Source: Bacteroidales bacterium UBA1715 (GTDB lineage Bacteria; Bacteroidota; Bacteroidia; Bacteroidales; UBA1715). From it: a stretch of 64,000 bases of DNA. Positions 1 to 7,489 of this stretch are shown here, piece by piece. The stretch's first letter is position 1, and each line of letters opens with the position of its first letter. The stretch covers positions 1 to 64,000 of the forward strand of contig DCIX01000037.1 of NCBI GenBank assembly GCA_002317135.1. Reading direction: 5' to 3'. The translations under genes and the position numbers were made by a program. The notes under the pieces were generated by a model that searched no databases, was not told where the DNA came from, and saw nothing but the letters and a program-made list of their open reading frames with translations.

Positions 1-83
1 TCAAACAAATCCCCAAGCTTAAATTCTCCCCACTTAACAGTTTTCAGTTTTTCGTTAAGTGGGGAATCTATTTTCCCAGGCAA
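1..83 (-). CDS. hsdS: Type I restriction enzyme specificity subunit, N-terminal fragment
   Basis: Reading on the minus strand in a frame shifted from hsdM gives an uninterrupted reading LPGKIDSPLNEKL followed by TVKWGEFKLGDLF, running off the window edge. WGEFKLGDLF is a typical opening of HsdS proteins, which carry the DNA-recognition domains of type I restriction-modification complexes. The likely start is a TTG at 81-83, behind AAAGGG, preceded by an in-frame TGA. It overlaps the end of hsdM by 16 bases, as is common for these coupled genes. Only about 27 codons are visible, so the target domains cannot be judged. The TTG start is inference; another start within the next few codons is possible. 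Confidence 0.7.
   Translation of the reverse strand, partial: MPGKIDSPLNEKLKTVKWGEFKLGDLF
28..64. repeat. 11-bp inverted repeat inside the hsdS start
   Basis: CCCCACTTAAC at 28-38 is matched exactly by GTTAAGTGGGG at 54-64, with a 15-base spacer. It lies within the first codons of hsdS. It may simply reflect the conserved protein sequence there, or be a recombination or structure signal. Confidence 0.6.
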
Positions 84-2113
84 TCACCCTTTGATTTATT
101 TTTGATAATGTTTGAAACTTCCCAAGCTAAATAGTCGGCAACGGTTTTCTTAAAATCTTCCAGGGTTGGTTTTGTGTCTACAGGAGCAGATTGATTCCAG
201 TCATCGCCTTTTTGTGGATCTATTGTTCCTTCGTAATATTCCTGTTCTGTAAAAATAGTAAGCTTCTTTTTTCCAAAACGTACCAAATCTACAAGTTCTG
301 CATATCTGCCTTTTGCGTTGTCTGTATCTCTAAGGTTTACGCTGGCTTTTTTTCTGTTTGTTCTTGTGTAGCCGTCATTTGAAAAATCAATGAATTTTAC
401 GGTATCGTCGGACTGGTGTTTTTGACCAATCTGGAAAACATACACATACGTTTGAACGCTGGATTTTCCTACAAACAAATCTATTGGCATTTTTATACTT
501 GCAAGAAGAGTATTTTTTTCAAGGATTTTCTTGTTGTATTCAACAGCCTTTCCGCTTCCGGCTGAACCTTGAATAATAATTGCAGCATAACCTTTTTTCA
601 TCATAGAAAGAGCTTTTTCTACGAAAATCATTCCGTTTCCCTTTGCCGAATATGGCGGATTCAAAACAAAAGCATCTGCAGGGAAGTCATCATCTGTATT
701 TCCAAAACCATACTTTCCATCAAAATCATTCAATGAGTCTTTATTCAAAATATTTGAACTTCCATCCCCCATTAAAATCATATTCAGAGTAGCCAGCATA
801 TAAATGTTTGAGAGAATTTCCAAACCAAGAAGCTGTTTTGCTTTAATCTCTGCGGATTTTCTATTTATTTCTTCTGGAGATTTCAGAGTCTTTTTTGCAT
901 CATCAAGCATTTCATTCATAGCTGCAACAAGAAGACCTGCTGAACCTGTTGCAAAATCCCAAACAAAAGAATCTTTATTAACGCGGGCAAGTTTTACAAG
1001 CAAAGCTGCTACATAAGAAGGCGTAAGAACAACATCGTTCAATTTATCTTGTGTAAAACCTAGCCAGCTGTACATTTCGTTGAAAAGCTTTCCTGTAAAA
1101 TCAGTTGTTAAATCCGTTTTGTAATAAATGCCCAAATCATCGACAATTTTTGAGAATACACGTTTTAACTGACTTTCGCCGTTTTCAACTTTATTTATGT
1201 TTCCTGTAGTTAAAGTATTTGCTAAAGTTCTGACAATTAAATCTTTTTTATCTTTTGGAATCTGTTTTTCTTTCAAAAAGGCATTTATTTTACGAAGAAC
1301 AATATCGCCGTCACGATTTCCTTCTTCAGTTAAAGATTTTAAATCATCTTTTTCAAGCGGAGAAACTTTTTTAGGAATGCCAAGAGTTGCAATAATCGAA
1401 GCGGCAACAAGATAAACGCGATCATTTTCTCCAAGACCTTTTTCGTTTTGGTAAATATCATTATTGAGCTTTACAAGACTTGCACCGATTTCCTGTTCAC
1501 GTTTTTCCTTTAACTTTTCCTTTTCTTCATCAGAAAGAGAAAGAGCTTTTACTTTTTCAATAAAGGCATCGAAATTTTCTTTTTTGAGAAATGAAAAGTC
1601 CGTATACTCATCAACTTTTTGTCCTACACCAAAATTGCTTTTTGAAACATAATAAACGCCGATTGAATATTCCAGTTTTCCAGAATCATTTTTAAAACCA
1701 GTCATTCCAATCGAAATAATGTCTGTAAAATTGGTGTAATGAAGGATTGCATTTGCATAATGAACTGCACCGTTCACAGCATAAGAATTTATATTTTTGA
1801 AGTCAGGTTCATTTTTAGAATTTTTATTTGCAACATGACCTTCTTCGTCTAATTTTACAAGCTTATCTTTATAACCTTTGTATTCAATCAAGATTGGATA
1901 ATAATCGCATTTTTTATCTTGGAGTAAAATTTTTGCATCAGGTCTGTTTCCGCCAACGCCACCATTTTTTGAAAAATATTCATCAAGAGCCTTATCTATT
2001 TCGATATTTCCGATAGATTCCTGCTCAAGTTTGTAATCAAGTTTATATGATTTCATCCAACCATTTGCAAGATCTGCTATATTTGGTTCTACAGATTGTT
2101 CATTCTTTGCCAT
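68..2113 (-). CDS. hsdM: Type I restriction-modification system N6-adenine methylase subunit
   Basis: HsdM methylates adenine in the recognition site and forms the core of the type I complex with HsdS. Visible motifs are the SAM-binding motif I WDFATGSAGLL near residue 385 and the catalytic NPPY motif (VLNPPYSAKG) near residue 485, in the usual order of gamma-class N6 methylases. The N-terminal 200 residues resemble the helical and type I R N-terminal-like domain (DAKILLQD, LIEYKG). I place the start at ATG 2111-2113 (MAKNEQ). The frame stays open upstream to a TGA near 2199 with only a TTG at 2140, and no promoter of the local type is seen. The gene is about 681 residues and intact. hsdS follows with overlap; no hsdR is in view upstream, so hsdR must lie beyond the window edge or be absent. 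Its base texture differs from the rest, hinting at transfer. Confidence 0.88.
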   Translation of the reverse strand: MAKNEQSVEPNIADLANGWMKSYKLDYKLEQESIGNIEIDKALDEYFSKNGGVGGNRPDAKILLQDKKCDYYPILIEYKGYKDKLVKLDEEGHVANKNSKNEPDFKNINSYAVNGAVHYANAILHYTNFTDIISIGMTGFKNDSGKLEYSIGVYYVSKSNFGVGQKVDEYTDFSFLKKENFDAFIEKVKALSLSDEEKEKLKEKREQEIGASLVKLNNDIYQNEKGLGENDRVYLVAASIIATLGIPKKVSPLEKDDLKSLTEEGNRDGDIVLRKINAFLKEKQIPKDKKDLIVRTLANTLTTGNINKVENGESQLKRVFSKIVDDLGIYYKTDLTTDFTGKLFNEMYSWLGFTQDKLNDVVLTPSYVAALLVKLARVNKDSFVWDFATGSAGLLVAAMNEMLDDAKKTLKSPEEINRKSAEIKAKQLLGLEILSNIYMLATLNMILMGDGSSNILNKDSLNDFDGKYGFGNTDDDFPADAFVLNPPYSAKGNGMIFVEKALSMMKKGYAAIIIQGSAGSGKAVEYNKKILEKNTLLASIKMPIDLFVGKSSVQTYVYVFQIGQKHQSDDTVKFIDFSNDGYTRTNRKKASVNLRDTDNAKGRYAELVDLVRFGKKKLTIFTEQEYYEGTIDPQKGDDWNQSAPVDTKPTLEDFKKTVADYLAWEVSNIIKNKSKGDCLGK

Positions 2114-2204
2114 ACTTGTTGCTATTTTCAGCCTTTGCAACTTATCGACAACAACAGGTACATCAAATACATAAGAATACGAAAAGCGTGGATTTCACTT
2201 ATCG

Positions 2205-2323
2205 CATCCTAAGGTATTTGGCGTAACCCGAAAGTCAAATAAGTTCCGTCCACGCATAGCGCAGACGTTCACTGAACTTATTCTACCGACTTTCATCTTT
2301 CAAATCGCCAAATTTTTAGGATG
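2205..2323. repeat. Long imperfect inverted repeat (about 119 bp) upstream of hsdM
   Basis: Nested arms can be seen. CATCCTAAGGTATTTGGCG at 2205-2223 pairs with the complement of 2306-2323, and AAAGTCAAATAAGTTC at 2231-2246 pairs with GAACTTATTCTACCGACTTT at 2274-2293 with a small bulge. CGTC/GACG pairs sit further inside. No open reading frame is apparent. It could be a mobile palindromic element, a structured RNA or a remnant; I do not recognise a named family. The rest of 2141-2460 is AT-rich and shows nothing else. Confidence 0.6.
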
Positions 2324-2470
2324 TCTCGAATAAATAGCAAACGCTATGTTTATATGTAAAATTTTTATTTTTCTATGTTTTCTATTTTTTATTTTCGACT
2401 ATAAAATTATATCAAATTCTCGAATTTGCATTATTTGTTATTAGATATTTTACCCTGAACCTATACAAAC

Positions 2471-2499
2471 AAAAAAGGCGAAACAAATGTTTCGCCTTT
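2471..2499 (-). terminator. Intrinsic terminator of rpsT
   Basis: The arms AAAGGCGAAAC (2474-2484) and GTTTCGCCTTT (2489-2499) form an 11-bp stem with a 4-base loop. On the minus strand the stem is followed by a T run, 21 bases after the rpsT stop. Confidence 0.88.
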
Positions 2500-2520
2500 A
2501 ACTTATAATCAAACACTTAA

Positions 2521-2775
2521 TTAAGCAAGTGTATTAACATGTTTCATTACACCAGATTTCAAGTTTGCTGCTTTGTTCTTGTGGATGATGTTCATCTTAG
2601 CAAGTTTGTCTATCATAGCATATACCTTTGGAAGTTGAGCTTGTGCCTCATTTTTATCCTTAGAAGCTTTGATATCGCGAACAGCATTACGCATTGTTTT
2701 AGCATAATATTTATTATGTTCAGTTCTTGTTTTTGCTTGTCTTGCAGCTTTAGCAGCTGATTTTGTATTTGCCAT
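2521..2775 (-). CDS. rpsT: 30S ribosomal protein S20
   Basis: This 84-residue, strongly basic protein begins MANTKSAAKAARQ and ends GVMKHVNTLA, the classic S20 pattern of alanine- and lysine-rich helices. S20 is a primary 16S rRNA-binding protein of the small subunit. Its length is normal. It lies 20 bases downstream of tRNA-Glu on the same strand and has no promoter of its own in that gap, so it is probably cotranscribed with the tRNA from the promoter at 2891-2920. A strong terminator follows. Confidence 0.97.
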   Translation of the reverse strand: MANTKSAAKAARQAKTRTEHNKYYAKTMRNAVRDIKASKDKNEAQAQLPKVYAMIDKLAKMNIIHKNKAANLKSGVMKHVNTLA

Positions 2776-2795
2776 TTCTATTTACTTTTTAATTG

Positions 2796-2867
2796 TAGCG
2801 AGTAGCGGAATCGAACCGCTCTAACAAGGATGAAAACCTTGTGTACTAACCGATATACGAACTCGCC
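2796..2867 (-). tRNA. tRNA-Glu (UUC anticodon)
   Basis: The minus strand folds as a tRNA. The acceptor arm is GGCGAGT/ACTCGCT with a G-U closing pair, and there is a D-arm. The anticodon stem is ACAAGG/CCTTGT around the loop TTTTCAT, giving anticodon TTC. The T arm is GCGG-TTCGATT-CCGC. The discriminator base is A. CCA is not encoded, so it must be added after transcription. No integrase or duplicated 3' end is present, so there is no sign of use as an attachment site. Confidence 0.95.
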
Positions 2868-2890
2868 GTTTGGTTTTTTATTTTCGTGTG

Positions 2891-2920
2891 CAAATGTATA
2901 AAAGTTTTCATTTCCCACAA
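2891..2920 (-). promoter_or_regulatory. Bacteroidetes-type promoter for tRNA-Glu/rpsT
   Basis: On the minus strand TTG is followed after 19 bases by TACATTTG (2891-2898), a perfect TAnnTTTG box. It ends 24 bases before the tRNA 5' end. Confidence 0.75.
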
Positions 2921-2965
2921 TACATTCATACACTTTTTTTAATATTTTTTCTATCTTATTTACAA

Positions 2966-4330
2966 TCAAATATTTAAGTCTATAATTCTGCGTGATATAT
3001 CGTCAAAATCCATAGTGCTTTTACCCTCAGTACGTAACAAAAGAAGGTTTTTTTGTTGCCATGTAATGCTATACAACTCGGATTTCACATCTTCTATAGT
3101 ATTAAACACACGGATTTTTGACGTTCCCAATATCGTTTTCAGCATAGATTCATCCGACTTTCTTTTTTGTGTATCTCCTTCCCCACTGAAAAACACGAAT
3201 TTCTCATCTGCCAACCGCATACTATTATCATATTGTTCCCAAAAATTTTCAGGAATTTCGCCGTCGGTACCAACTTCAAGGCACACAACCAATTCTCTTT
3301 CCGGATACAATTCACGTATTGCCTTTATAGTTGCATTCATCTTCAATGGAGAATACACATAGTCACGATACACATTTACTGATGAATTTTTGCCCAACAA
3401 TTGTAACTGACGCATTGGCCCTTTATAGAATTTAAGAGCTTGGTAGAATTTTTCCTCGGAAATCTTCAACATCTGGCAAACTTTTAAAGCTGCGGCTATA
3501 TTCTTCATATTGTGTTCACCAAAAATATACACAGGCAAACGTCCACCAGAGATTTTCAAAAATGTATGATTATTGAATAATTCGTATGGGTGTGTTTTGT
3601 ATGGAATCAATTTCACATTCGCTCCCGTTTGAGAAATCACATCACACACATTTTCATCTTCCTCACAATATATCAAACGACCATTCTCATTTATAGAACC
3701 AACATATCGTTTGAATTGTTCAATATATGCTTCAAATGTTGGAAACGCCTGAACATCTTCCCATGCAATACCACTAAGCAAAGCAATACATGGTTTATAA
3801 TGTTCAAACTTAGATCTATCGTCAATAGGCGAAGAAATGTGTTCATCACCTTCAACTATCAACAGTTTACTATCTTTCGATAGACGTATCGTACTTTCTT
3901 GGTCATTTACTGCCGAACACAAGAAATAATCATAGTTATATTCATAATACGACAACACATGCATTACGATAGAAGCAATCATATTCTTGCCATAACTACC
4001 AGCAATTACAACACGTTGCTTGTCTTTCGACAATTCGTATATAAATTCAGAATATGAATATATTGGAATATTCAATTCACGAGCACGACAAAGTTCAGGA
4101 TTGTCGGATTGTATTTTACCTCCAGCTATAACAACATCTATATCCGATGTAATATTATCGGCATTCCATCCAATGGTTTGCGGCAGCAATCCATTATTTT
4201 GCAAATCAGTATATGAAGGATCATGAATTTCATCATCACTACCAGACACGACAAAACCATCGTTCTTCAACGAAATCGCCATATTGTGCAACGTCGCACC
4301 ACCTATCGCCAACAAGTGAATTCTTTTCAT
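2966..4330 (-). CDS. Mpl-like Mur ligase (peptidoglycan recycling/synthesis), degenerate P-loop
   Basis: This 454-residue protein has the three-domain Mur ligase layout and matches the Bacteroidales MurC/Mpl-like 'peptidoglycan synthetase' family. Features are HLLAIGGATLHNMA at the N-terminal Rossmann fold, GSDDEIHDPS, VEGDEHISSPID (metal-binding acidic loop) near residue 160, and LLSGIAWEDVQAFPT. Mpl ligates recycled tripeptide to UDP-MurNAc; the exact substrate of this branch is not shown by the sequence. Oddly, the ATP-binding loop reads GSYGKNMIAS at residues 111-120. Most Mur ligases have G-T/S-H-G-K-T/S-T/S. The lysine is kept, but the His and both hydroxyl residues are gone, so activity may be altered. 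It has its own promoter at 4347-4376. Confidence 0.82.
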   Translation of the reverse strand: MKRIHLLAIGGATLHNMAISLKNDGFVVSGSDDEIHDPSYTDLQNNGLLPQTIGWNADNITSDIDVVIAGGKIQSDNPELCRARELNIPIYSYSEFIYELSKDKQRVVIAGSYGKNMIASIVMHVLSYYEYNYDYFLCSAVNDQESTIRLSKDSKLLIVEGDEHISSPIDDRSKFEHYKPCIALLSGIAWEDVQAFPTFEAYIEQFKRYVGSINENGRLIYCEEDENVCDVISQTGANVKLIPYKTHPYELFNNHTFLKISGGRLPVYIFGEHNMKNIAAALKVCQMLKISEEKFYQALKFYKGPMRQLQLLGKNSSVNVYRDYVYSPLKMNATIKAIRELYPERELVVCLEVGTDGEIPENFWEQYDNSMRLADEKFVFFSGEGDTQKRKSDESMLKTILGTSKIRVFNTIEDVKSELYSITWQQKNLLLLRTEGKSTMDFDDISRRIIDLNI

Positions 4331-4346
4331 ATCTTTTTGTTGGGCA

Positions 4347-4376
4347 CAAAATTAAACAAGAAGACGAAAAAGCAAA
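4347..4376 (-). promoter_or_regulatory. Promoter of the Mpl-like gene
   Basis: The minus strand carries TAATTTTG (4347-4354), a TAnnTTTG match, with TTTG 18 bases further upstream (4373-4376). It sits 17 bases before the start codon. Confidence 0.6.
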
Positions 4377-4405
4377 AGAAAATCGCATTAAACAAATAGA
4401 ACACG

Positions 4406-4786
4406 CTATCGATTTGCTTCACACCAGTCAATAATCGCATTCGCATCTTCTATTCCAGACTTACAAACAGTATAATTTTTGATTCCATCATACCCCATGT
4501 GTAAATGCATAATCATATAGCCATCATTTACAAGAGTCAATAGTTTTTTATCTCGTTTTGCAACGGCTTGCTGATAATCTTTTATATCTAAACGTCCTTT
4601 GGTCTTATTGATATCCAACGCATATTCCAAAGCAATCAAACAGCCTGTCCACAATGAATGACCAGCCAATTTTACATACTTTGAATCTTGATAAAAATTC
4701 CCAGACTTAATAGCCTTTTCACGCAATAAATCTTTTGCATTAGACACGTATCGTCGCGCCTCTTCTATTTTATTCTCTAATTCCAT
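4406..4786 (-). CDS. DUF5618 family protein
   Basis: This 126-residue helical protein has the pattern ARRYVSNAKDLLREKA, then YQDSKYVKLAGHSLW and MIMHLHMGYDG. It fits the DUF5618 family of Bacteroidetes as I remember it. The family has no established function; the fold looks like a small HEPN-like helical bundle, but the RNase R-x4-6-H motif of active HEPN toxins is not evident. No signal peptide or membrane segment is seen. It has its own promoter (4809-4838) and is separated from the upstream divergent operon by about 190 bases. Confidence 0.65.
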   Translation of the reverse strand: MELENKIEEARRYVSNAKDLLREKAIKSGNFYQDSKYVKLAGHSLWTGCLIALEYALDINKTKGRLDIKDYQQAVAKRDKKLLTLVNDGYMIMHLHMGYDGIKNYTVCKSGIEDANAIIDWCEANR

Positions 4787-4808
4787 AACTGATATATTGG
4801 TCCGAATG

Positions 4809-4838
4809 CAAATATACGAAATACATTATTACAAACAA
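4809..4838 (-). promoter_or_regulatory. Promoter of the DUF5618 gene
   Basis: The minus strand carries TATATTTG (4809-4816) and a TTG 19 bases upstream (4836-4838), 22 bases before the start codon. Confidence 0.65.
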
Positions 4839-4972
4839 GCAAAACTCATACTCTCACAACTTATTCCTATCAACATCATATTGTCTTATCAATCCTATTG
4901 ACTTATTAATAAAAGTGCATTATTTCATTTTTTTTTATTACTTTGTGGCGTTTTTTAAGAACTATTCAAAAG

Positions 4973-6730
4973 ATGAAAATTAGCACAAAAATTACAGCAT
5001 CTGCTCTTCTACTCTTCTCGTTTGGAGTACAGTCATTTGCACAAACAAATAGTCAAGATTCTGTTTACTATTGGAAAAATGGAAAAATTCAAAGAACGGG
5101 TGCCTGGATTGACGGAACAGAGCAAGGTCAATGGACATATTATGATTCATTAGGAAATAAAATTCAGGAATCACAATTCCTACGCGGACGCTTGAACGGC
5201 AAAAACATTATATATAAAAATGGTGTAAAAGTTCAAGAAGCAACATACGTTTTAAATGAATTATGGGGACCTTATACCGAATGGAACGAAGACGGCAAGA
5301 AAATGTTGGAAGGTTTCTATAAACGAAACAAGCAAGATTCTACTTGGAAATACTACTATCCTTCTGGTCAACTACGCCGCGAATACTTCTACAAAGGTGA
5401 TTCTGTTAAACTGATTAGCAACTGTTATATACGCGGCGGATGCACAGTTTCGGGAGGCAATGGTATATTTCAAGAAACATGGCCTAATGGTTCTATAAAA
5501 ATACAAGGAAACTACAAAGATGGTAACAAAGAAGGAGAATGGGTTTCAAACTTCGAAAATGGTAAACTTCAATCAAAAGGTTGCTACCGAAATGGTGAAA
5601 AAGTAGGCAACTGGATTGAATACTATCAAAACGGACAAATCAAAGAAAAAATTGACCGTACTTCTGCTAAATACAATAGTTACTACGAAAACGGACAAGC
5701 AAAAGAAGAAGGTTTCTACCGAAACGAAGAAAAACACGGAACGTGGACAACGTGGAATAGCAATGGAAAAATCGTTAAGAAAAATGTTTACGAAATAGGC
5801 AAATTACAGGGTTTACAAGAAATATGGTCTGAAGATGGTTCTATAAAATTGTCTGAAATTGAATACAAAGACAATCAGAAAAATGGTAAGGCAATTTGGT
5901 GGTTACCAAATGGTAACAAAGATATGGAAGGTTATTTCGTAAACGACCTACAAGATGGTGAATGGATTTATTACCGTCAAGACAACGGCAAAGTTGGTAA
6001 TAACGGAAAATTTGAAAAAGGCGAAAAAACAGGACACTGGGATTGGTACTATGCCGATGGTTCAAAATGGAAAGAAGGTAACTACGAACACGATAAAAAA
6101 ATCGGGACATGGACTTTTTACTATGAAAATGGTCAGAAAGAACATGAAGGAAACTTCGAAAACAACTTAGAACAAGGAGAATTCACACAATGGTTTGAAG
6201 ATGGTTCTACCATGACCATAGGATATTTCGACAAAGGTCTCATGACAGGCTTATGGACAGGTTGGTACGAAACAAATCCTAACCAAAAGAAATATGAAGT
6301 CAACTACAGAAAAGGTGTAAACCATGGTTCTGCAACATACTGGAACGAGAATGGCAAATTGCAATCAGAAAAGAATTTCGCCAACGGACAATTACACGGA
6401 TTATTCAACACCTATTTCGTTAACGGAAAGCTAAACATTTCCGGCCAATACAACCAAGGCAAAATGGACGGTGCATGGAAATATTATAATGAATCAGGCG
6501 TATGTGAACGCGAAATTAATTTCAAAGACGAGCGTCCAAGCGGAAACTGGACAATTCGATACAAAGAAGGACCTACAAAAGAAGAATCAACATACAAAAA
6601 CGGCGAACGCCATGGTAACTACAAAGCCTACACCGTTCGTGGCGAGTTAATCTATTTTGCAAAATACAAAAAGGGCTTAGTAAAGAAACTAAAAGTTGAT
6701 AAACGCAATAACGCTTCAACAACACGATAA
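4973..6730 (+). CDS. Secreted MORN/YwqK-type repeat protein
   Basis: This 585-residue protein starts MKISTKITASALLLFSFGVQSFAQ, a clear signal peptide. I chose the ATG at 4973; the longer reading from a TTG would bury the signal sequence. The rest is about twenty copies of a 22-25-residue unit of the type ENGQxKxEGxYxNGxKxGxWxxYY, the MORN_2 repeat found in proteins labelled YwqK-type 'antitoxin'. Such repeats form an extended beta-strand ladder. No catalytic domain and no sorting domain are visible, so it is probably periplasmic or surface-associated with a binding role. It heads an operon: the next gene starts 2 bases after its stop. A near-match promoter box TTACTTTG lies at 4938-4945. The toxin-antitoxin label should not be taken literally; no toxin gene is adjacent. 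Confidence 0.85.
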   Translation: MKISTKITASALLLFSFGVQSFAQTNSQDSVYYWKNGKIQRTGAWIDGTEQGQWTYYDSLGNKIQESQFLRGRLNGKNIIYKNGVKVQEATYVLNELWGPYTEWNEDGKKMLEGFYKRNKQDSTWKYYYPSGQLRREYFYKGDSVKLISNCYIRGGCTVSGGNGIFQETWPNGSIKIQGNYKDGNKEGEWVSNFENGKLQSKGCYRNGEKVGNWIEYYQNGQIKEKIDRTSAKYNSYYENGQAKEEGFYRNEEKHGTWTTWNSNGKIVKKNVYEIGKLQGLQEIWSEDGSIKLSEIEYKDNQKNGKAIWWLPNGNKDMEGYFVNDLQDGEWIYYRQDNGKVGNNGKFEKGEKTGHWDWYYADGSKWKEGNYEHDKKIGTWTFYYENGQKEHEGNFENNLEQGEFTQWFEDGSTMTIGYFDKGLMTGLWTGWYETNPNQKKYEVNYRKGVNHGSATYWNENGKLQSEKNFANGQLHGLFNTYFVNGKLNISGQYNQGKMDGAWKYYNESGVCEREINFKDERPSGNWTIRYKEGPTKEESTYKNGERHGNYKAYTVRGELIYFAKYKKGLVKKLKVDKRNNASTTR

Positions 6731-6732
6731 AC

Positions 6733-7488
6733 ATGGACAAAACAACGAGCGAACGACTATTAGTCGAACTTGCGAAAAAAAAGGAATATCAAAAATTATT
6801 GGCTTTGGCAACCGATGTTGCCGCCCAATATCCAGACTGGCATATTGCATGGCACTATCTTGGTGTAGCAAATGGTTTGCTTGGCAGTCACGAAAAAGCT
6901 ATAACATACTTTATAAAAGCAATGGAAATTAAGCCGAACTCAGAGAAGGCTCTCTACGGTTTGAGCGTTTCGTTCCATGCTCTAAAAATGCACTCCGAGG
7001 CAATTGCTTGCTTATTGAAATACAAAGAATTACGTGGAGATGAATTTAAAATTCTATTTAGCTTAGGTGTAAATTATTCCGAAATAAACCAAATAGAAAA
7101 AGCTATCGAAGCATTCTCTGCTGCACGCAAACTTCGTCCACAAAGCGAAGAATCACTATTTTGCTTAGCAGACTGCTACCGAATGCTTGAAATGTATCCC
7201 AAAGCGATAGAATTATACAAAGAATCGTTGGCACAAAATGCTAAAAATGTTCTTGTAACACACAACACAGCAGTTTGTTATAAGCAAATAAACGACAACG
7301 ATAACGCAATTCTGTATTATCAAAAAGCACTTAAATTAGATCCTACATTCTATCATTCGTTACGAAATTTGGCAGATATCTACATTGAATTGCACAAAGA
7401 AGCAGAAGCAAAAGATGTAATTCAACGTGCATTAAAAGAAAGACCAGACAATGCCGAACTAATTGCATTATCCGAAAAATTCAAATAG
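6733..7488 (+). CDS. Tetratricopeptide repeat protein
   Basis: This 251-residue cytoplasmic protein has no signal peptide or membrane segment and consists almost entirely of TPR helices. Typical A/B helix pairs are AWHYLGVANGLLGSHEKAITYFIKAMEIKP, EESLFCLADCYRMLEMYPKAIELY and YHSLRNLADIYIELHKEAEA, roughly six repeats. TPRs form protein-binding superhelices; the partner is unknown. The gene starts 2 bases after the MORN-repeat gene and ends 1 base before the next start, so it is translated as part of the same operon. Confidence 0.88.
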   Translation: MDKTTSERLLVELAKKKEYQKLLALATDVAAQYPDWHIAWHYLGVANGLLGSHEKAITYFIKAMEIKPNSEKALYGLSVSFHALKMHSEAIACLLKYKELRGDEFKILFSLGVNYSEINQIEKAIEAFSAARKLRPQSEESLFCLADCYRMLEMYPKAIELYKESLAQNAKNVLVTHNTAVCYKQINDNDNAILYYQKALKLDPTFYHSLRNLADIYIELHKEAEAKDVIQRALKERPDNAELIALSEKFK

Positions 7489-7489
7489 A

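Noticed and set aside
2796..2867. tRNA-Glu as an integration site for the R-M region
   Set aside because: No integrase and no repeated tRNA 3' end are seen; the R-M genes lie beyond rpsT, not directly at the tRNA.
2778..2969. Short reading frame covering tRNA-Glu
   Set aside because: It runs through the folded tRNA and has no family features.
4973..6730. Toxin-antitoxin system based on YwqK-like repeats
   Set aside because: The protein is secreted and no toxin gene accompanies it; the repeat is a generic MORN ladder.
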